From the NCBI GenBank assembly GCA_934565425.1, contig CAKTHW010000060.1:1-9519 (forward strand): a DNA stretch of 9,519 bases, given 5' to 3'. The stretch comes from an uncultured Oscillospiraceae bacterium. GTDB taxonomy: Bacteria; Bacillota; Clostridia; Oscillospirales; Oscillospiraceae. Positions 6,724 to 9,519 of this stretch are shown here, one piece after another; position 1 is the first letter of the stretch, and every line of letters starts with the position of its first letter. The notes beneath the pieces were generated by a model. The model was not told the origin of the DNA. It worked only from the letters and a program-made list of their open reading frames with translations, and did not search any database. The position numbers and the translations under genes are program-made.

Positions 6724-7434
6724 GTGGAGGAACGGGTACAAAAGATCTTATCCGCCTACGGCGTCTGCTCCCGCCGGGAGGCGGAGCGGCTGATGACCGC
6801 CGGAGAAGTGCTGGTCAACGGCACTCCTGCCGCCCTGGGCGACAGGGCGGATCCGGAGCGGGATCGCATCACCGTCCGCGGCGTCCTCCTCCGTGCCAAA
6901 GCGCCGGAGCACTGCTATGTGATGCTCCATAAACCTCGAGGTTATGTGACGACCCTTTCAGACGAAAAGGGGAGAGCCAACGTGGCGGAGCTGGTGGCGG
7001 ACTGCGGCGTGCGGGTGTACCCAGTGGGACGGCTGGATTTGAATTCAGAGGGGCTGCTGCTCCTGACCAACGATGGGGCGCTGACCCAATCTTTGACCCA
7101 CCCCAGCCACCAGATGGAAAAGGAATACCATGTGCGGGTCAACGGTGATGTGAAGGCGGCAGTGCCGTGCCTGCGTCAAGACATGACAGTAGACGGGGTG
7201 TTGTTCCACGGCGCTCGGGTGCAGGTCTTGCAGGAGACTGATCGGGGCGGGGTGCTGTCCATGGTCATCTGCGAGGGGAAGAACCGGCAGATACGCCGGA
7301 TGTGCGCCTACGCCGGCCTGACCGTCCTGCGGCTGAAACGGGTACGGGAAGGGGCTGTCCGGCTGGGAAAGCTGCCGGTGGGGCAGTGGCGTTACCTGAC
7401 TGAGAAGGAGATCTCTGCGCTGCGGGGAAAGTAG
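6724..7434 (+). CDS. rluB: 23S rRNA pseudouridine synthase, RluB/RsuA family
   Basis: The product is predicted to make a pseudouridine in 23S rRNA helix 80 (position 2605 in E. coli RluB). An N-terminal S4 domain (about residues 1-60, ERVQKILSAYGVCSRREAE... GEVLVNG) is followed by the catalytic domain with YVMLHKPRGYVTT, the active-site motif GRLDLNSEGLLLLTNDG (catalytic Asp105, counted from GTG 6724), KEYHVRVNG, and EGKNRQIRRM. I chose GTG 6724 over ATG 6718 because GGAGG at 6712-6716 leaves only 1 nt before the ATG but 7 nt before the GTG, and because MEERVQKIL matches typical RluB starts. The choice changes two residues. The 236-residue length is normal. It is the last gene of the operon, 28 nt after the carboxypeptidase stop. 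Confidence 0.94.
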   Translation: MEERVQKILSAYGVCSRREAERLMTAGEVLVNGTPAALGDRADPERDRITVRGVLLRAKAPEHCYVMLHKPRGYVTTLSDEKGRANVAELVADCGVRVYPVGRLDLNSEGLLLLTNDGALTQSLTHPSHQMEKEYHVRVNGDVKAAVPCLRQDMTVDGVLFHGARVQVLQETDRGGVLSMVICEGKNRQIRRMCAYAGLTVLRLKRVREGAVRLGKLPVGQWRYLTEKEISALRGK

Positions 7435-7452
7435 CTTGCAAAATTTTGCAAG
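7435..7452. repeat. 18-bp perfect palindrome after rluB
   Basis: Bases 7435-7452 read the same on both strands and contain two TTGCAA half-palindromes 10 bp apart, one helical turn. It starts one base after the rluB stop codon. The form suits an operator for a dimeric or tetrameric regulator such as the RpiR protein encoded next door, but binding is inferred. As RNA it would give only a weak hairpin with no T tract. Confidence 0.7.
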
Positions 7453-7476
7453 ACTTTCCGGCAAAGTTGCATTTTT
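7447..7476 (+). terminator. Possible weak intrinsic terminator of the scpAB-rluB operon
   Basis: TGCAA (7447-7451) pairs with TTGCA (7467-7471), and CTTT (7454-7457) pairs with AAAG (7463-7466). A two-base GA bulge (7452-7453) and a loop CCGGC complete the hairpin, which is followed by TTTTT (7472-7476). The stem is AT-rich and imperfect, so termination may be partial. It overlaps the 18-bp palindrome. Confidence 0.45.
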
Positions 7477-7479
7477 GTC

Positions 7480-7508
7480 TTGCATTTGCTCTGTTTTAAT
7501 GCTATTAT
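7480..7508 (+). promoter_or_regulatory. Extended -10 promoter of the rpiR gene
   Basis: TTGCAT (7480-7485) and TATTAT (7503-7508) are separated by 17 bp, and TGC at 7500-7502 gives an extended -10. The -35 fits only at its TTG; the -10 fits at 5 of 6 positions. Transcription would start near 7515, about 50 nt before the ATG. This rules out the in-frame TTG at 7480 as a start codon. Confidence 0.65.
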
Positions 7509-7566
7509 CAAAGTATCTTCGGCAATGATTGCAAGTGATGAAGCCAAAAAATTAGGAGCATTGCAA

Positions 7567-8430
7567 ATGACAGACATCTTAACGTATATTCAGGAGAATA
7601 TGACCTCCTTCTCCAAGGGACAGAAATTGATCGCCAATTACATCCTACAGTCCTATGATAAGGCTGCGTTCATGACCGCCAGCAAGCTGGGTAAGACAGT
7701 CAATGTCAGCGAGTCCACCGTGGTGCGCTTTGCTGCGGAGCTGGGCTTTGACGGCTATCCCAGTATGCAAAAAACCTTGCAGGAAATGATCCGCAACAAG
7801 CTCACCGCCATCCAGCGGGTGGAGGTGTCCAAGGAACGCATCGGCAACCAGGACGTGATGACCATGGTCATGCAGTCGGACATTGAGAAGATCCGCATGA
7901 CCCTGGACGAGACCGACCAGGTCAGCTTCAACCAGGCAGTGGGCGCCATCGCCAACGCCAAGCGCATCTACATCCTGGGCGTCCGCTCCGCCAGCGTGCT
8001 GGCCAACTTTATCAGCTTTTATTTCCGGTTCATGTTCGACAACGTGGTCAGCGTGGACACCAGTTCCATCAGCGAGGTGTTCGAGCAGATCGTCCACATC
8101 TCTGCCGACGACGTGTTCATCGGCCTGTCCTTCCCCCGTTACTCCAAGCGCACCATCAAAGCCATGCAGTACGCCAAGGACCAGGGGGCCAAGGTGGTGG
8201 CCATCACCGACAGCAAGGTGTCCCCTCTGACCAAGATCGCCGACGTCTCCCTGCTGGCCAAGAGCGACATGGCCTCCTTCGTGGACTCCCTGGTCGCCCC
8301 CCTGAGCCTGGTCAACGCCCTCATCGTGGCCATCAGCCGGGAGAAGGCGGTGCACCTGGAATCCTCTTTGAACCGGTTGGAGAGCATCTGGGAAGAATAC
8401 GACGTGTACGAAAAACAAGGACAAGATTGA
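7567..8430 (+). CDS. MurR/RpiR family transcriptional regulator (HTH-SIS)
   Basis: This is a probable sugar-phosphate-responsive DNA-binding regulator. The ATG at 7567 is preceded by AGGAG (7554-7558) with 8-nt spacing and gives 287 residues, the usual length. In-frame upstream starts at 7525 (ATG) and 7480 (TTG) lack a ribosome site or fall in the promoter. An RpiR-type helix-turn-helix occupies about residues 1-75 (MTASKLGKTVNVSESTVVRFAAELGF with the recognition helix SESTVVRFAAEL). A SIS domain spans about 120-255, with RIYILGVRSAS as the first strand and phosphate-binding loop, and GLSFPRYSKRTIKAMQ for ligand binding. The ligand cannot be named. No sugar transporter or kinase lies beside it; it stands alone between its own promoter and terminator. 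It may control itself through the upstream palindrome and TTGCA repeats (inference). Confidence 0.93.
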   Translation: MTDILTYIQENMTSFSKGQKLIANYILQSYDKAAFMTASKLGKTVNVSESTVVRFAAELGFDGYPSMQKTLQEMIRNKLTAIQRVEVSKERIGNQDVMTMVMQSDIEKIRMTLDETDQVSFNQAVGAIANAKRIYILGVRSASVLANFISFYFRFMFDNVVSVDTSSISEVFEQIVHISADDVFIGLSFPRYSKRTIKAMQYAKDQGAKVVAITDSKVSPLTKIADVSLLAKSDMASFVDSLVAPLSLVNALIVAISREKAVHLESSLNRLESIWEEYDVYEKQGQD

Positions 8431-8440
8431 CAACGACAAG

Positions 8441-8475
8441 CGGAGCAGACCGGTGTTTGGCTGCTCCGTTTTTTT
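8441..8475 (+). terminator. Intrinsic terminator after rpiR
   Basis: A perfect 8-bp stem (8441-8448 with 8461-8468) closes a 12-base loop and is followed at once by seven T residues (8469-8475). It starts 10 nt after the rpiR stop. The T tract directly touches the GAGGA ribosome site (8476-8480) of the next gene. Confidence 0.9.
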
Positions 8476-8486
8476 GAGGAAAACGT

Positions 8487-9519
8487 ATGACAAAACATGT
8501 GATCGTAGTGGGCGGCGGCGCGGCAGGTATGATGGCCGCCATCACCGCTGCCCGACAGGGCGCCAAAGTGACCCTGGTGGAGCGGAACGAGAAGATGGGG
8601 CGCAAGCTGTACATCACCGGCAAAGGCCGCTGCAACGTGACCAACCACACCGACGCCCGCACCGTGTTGGAGCACATCCCCCACGGGAGCCGCTTCCTGT
8701 TCAGCGCCATGGATCGGTTCCCACCGGAGGCCACCATGGCCTTTTTCACCGAGCTGGGCGTCTCCCTGAAGACCGAACGGGGCAACCGGGTCTTTCCCAC
8801 CTCCGACCGGGCGGCGGACATCATCGACGCCCTGGTGCGGGAGCTGAAGCGGCAGAAGGTGACCACGGTACACGGACGGGTGTCCCACATCCAGGCCGAG
8901 GACGGCCACGTGACCGGCGTGACCCTGGAGGACGGCAAAAAACTGACCGCTCAGACCGTCATCCTGGCCACCGGCGGTGCGTCCTACCCGGCCACCGGCT
9001 CCACCGGCGACGGGTACCGGCTGGCGTCCGAGCTGGGGCACACGGTGACAGATTTGCAAGGCTCCCTGGTGCCCTTGGAGGCGAAAGGGGAGGACTGCCC
9101 CAGGATGCAGGGGCTGGCGCTGAAGAATGTGCGCATCAAGGTGGTCAACCAGAAGAAAAAGGTGGCCTATGAGGGGTTCGGCGAGCTGCTGTTCACCCAC
9201 TTTGGCCTGTCCGGCCCCCTCATTTTGAGCGCCAGCGCCCACCTGACCAAGCTGGACAAGAACCAGTACACGGTCATCATCGACCTGAAACCGGCGCTGG
9301 AGGAGAAGAAGCTGGACGAGCGTCTGGTGCGGGAATTTCAGGCGCAGGCCAATAAGGATTTTCAAAATGCCCTGGGCAGCCTCTTGCCCCGACTGATGAT
9401 TCCTGTTATTATAGAGCGCACCGGCATCCCGCCGGAGACCAAAGTACATGACCTGACCCGCGGCCAGCGGCGGCAGCTGTTGGAGCAGCTCAAGGGGTTC
9501 CGGGTGGACATCCAGGGGC
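8487..9519 (+). CDS. NAD(P)/FAD-dependent oxidoreductase, HI0933/BaiN family (3' end cut by window)
   Basis: This is a flavoprotein of the HI0933 (YhiN, BaiN) family. The frame is open from ATG 8487 to the window edge with no stop, giving 344 residues of an expected 400 or more. GAGGA at 8476-8480 lies 6 nt before the ATG. The N-terminal dinucleotide-binding fold is clear: VIVVGGGAAGMMAAI with GxGxxG (Gly9, Gly11, Gly14), then an acidic end of the second strand (VERN). The family signature NEKMGRKLYITGKGRCNVTN follows near residues 35-54. Further on are VILATGGASYPATGSTGDGY and GELLFTHFGLSGP, both typical of the family. Some relatives are annotated as bile-acid 7-dehydroxylation reductase BaiN or aminoacetone oxidase, but sequence alone does not settle the substrate and most members are uncharacterised. 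No promoter of its own was found between the rpiR terminator and the ATG. Confidence 0.93.
   Translation, partial: MTKHVIVVGGGAAGMMAAITAARQGAKVTLVERNEKMGRKLYITGKGRCNVTNHTDARTVLEHIPHGSRFLFSAMDRFPPEATMAFFTELGVSLKTERGNRVFPTSDRAADIIDALVRELKRQKVTTVHGRVSHIQAEDGHVTGVTLEDGKKLTAQTVILATGGASYPATGSTGDGYRLASELGHTVTDLQGSLVPLEAKGEDCPRMQGLALKNVRIKVVNQKKKVAYEGFGELLFTHFGLSGPLILSASAHLTKLDKNQYTVIIDLKPALEEKKLDERLVREFQAQANKDFQNALGSLLPRLMIPVIIERTGIPPETKVHDLTRGQRRQLLEQLKGFRVDIQG

Noticed and set aside
7480..7566. Possible 29-residue N-terminal extension of the RpiR regulator from TTG 7480
   Set aside because: The TTG coincides with the -35 box and lies upstream of the likely transcription start. ATG 7567 has AGGAG at 8-nt spacing and gives the family length. 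ATG 7525 lacks a ribosome site.
8427..8432. Perfect TTGACA overlapping the rpiR stop codon, as in the recN-tyrS junction
   Set aside because: No -10-like hexamer lies 16-19 bp downstream; that position holds the GC-rich terminator loop. It is not supported as a promoter.
1..9519. Search for mobile elements, CRISPR repeats, tRNA/rRNA genes, toxin-antitoxin or defence systems
   Set aside because: No transposase or integrase motif, no regularly spaced direct repeats and no tRNA-like cloverleaf were seen. All sizeable intergenic DNA is accounted for by the T-box, promoters, terminators and the rpiR control region.

Overview
The window reads as ordinary chromosomal core sequence from a GC-rich member of the Clostridia, most likely Oscillospiraceae-like (Oscillibacter/Flavonifractor type). 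Four things point that way: a T-box leader controls an aminoacyl-tRNA synthetase, a GerW/YtfJ sporulation protein sits beside a DUF2953 protein, the gene order is scpA-scpB-DUF2953-gerW-DD-carboxypeptidase-rluB, and the protein sequences look clostridial. The assignment is inferred from content, not from a database search. All ten genes lie on the + strand. I see no IS element, phage gene, CRISPR array, tRNA or rRNA.

Layout. (1) 1-730 is the 3' end of recN (DNA repair). Its stop codon lies inside the -35 box of the next promoter. (2) 727-2382 is the tyrS unit: a sigma-A promoter, a tyrosine T-box leader of about 290 nt with UAC specifier, antiterminator and terminator, then tyrS and a strong intrinsic terminator. 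(3) 2395-7434 is a tight seven-gene operon behind an extended -10 promoter: a site-2-type M50 membrane protease, scpA, scpB, a DUF2953 membrane protein, gerW/ytfJ, a secreted D-Ala-D-Ala carboxypeptidase and rluB. Neighbouring genes overlap by 4-8 nt, abut, or are separated by a few to about 30 nt. (4) 7435-7566 is an AT-rich regulatory intergenic region with an 18-bp perfect palindrome, a probable weak terminator, repeated TTGCA words and a promoter. (5) 7567-8475 is an RpiR/MurR-type sugar-phosphate-sensing regulator with its own terminator. (6) 8487 to the window end is the 5' part of an HI0933/BaiN-type FAD oxidoreductase, cut by the window edge.

The genes serve DNA repair and chromosome condensation (RecN, ScpAB with SMC), translation (TyrRS, RluB), envelope and spore maturation (M50 protease, DUF2953, GerW, carboxypeptidase) and metabolic control (RpiR). 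I found no clear novel system. The points most worth a second look are the rluB-rpiR intergenic region, the DUF2953-gerW-carboxypeptidase block without spmAB, and the terminator that touches the ribosome binding site of the flavoprotein gene.
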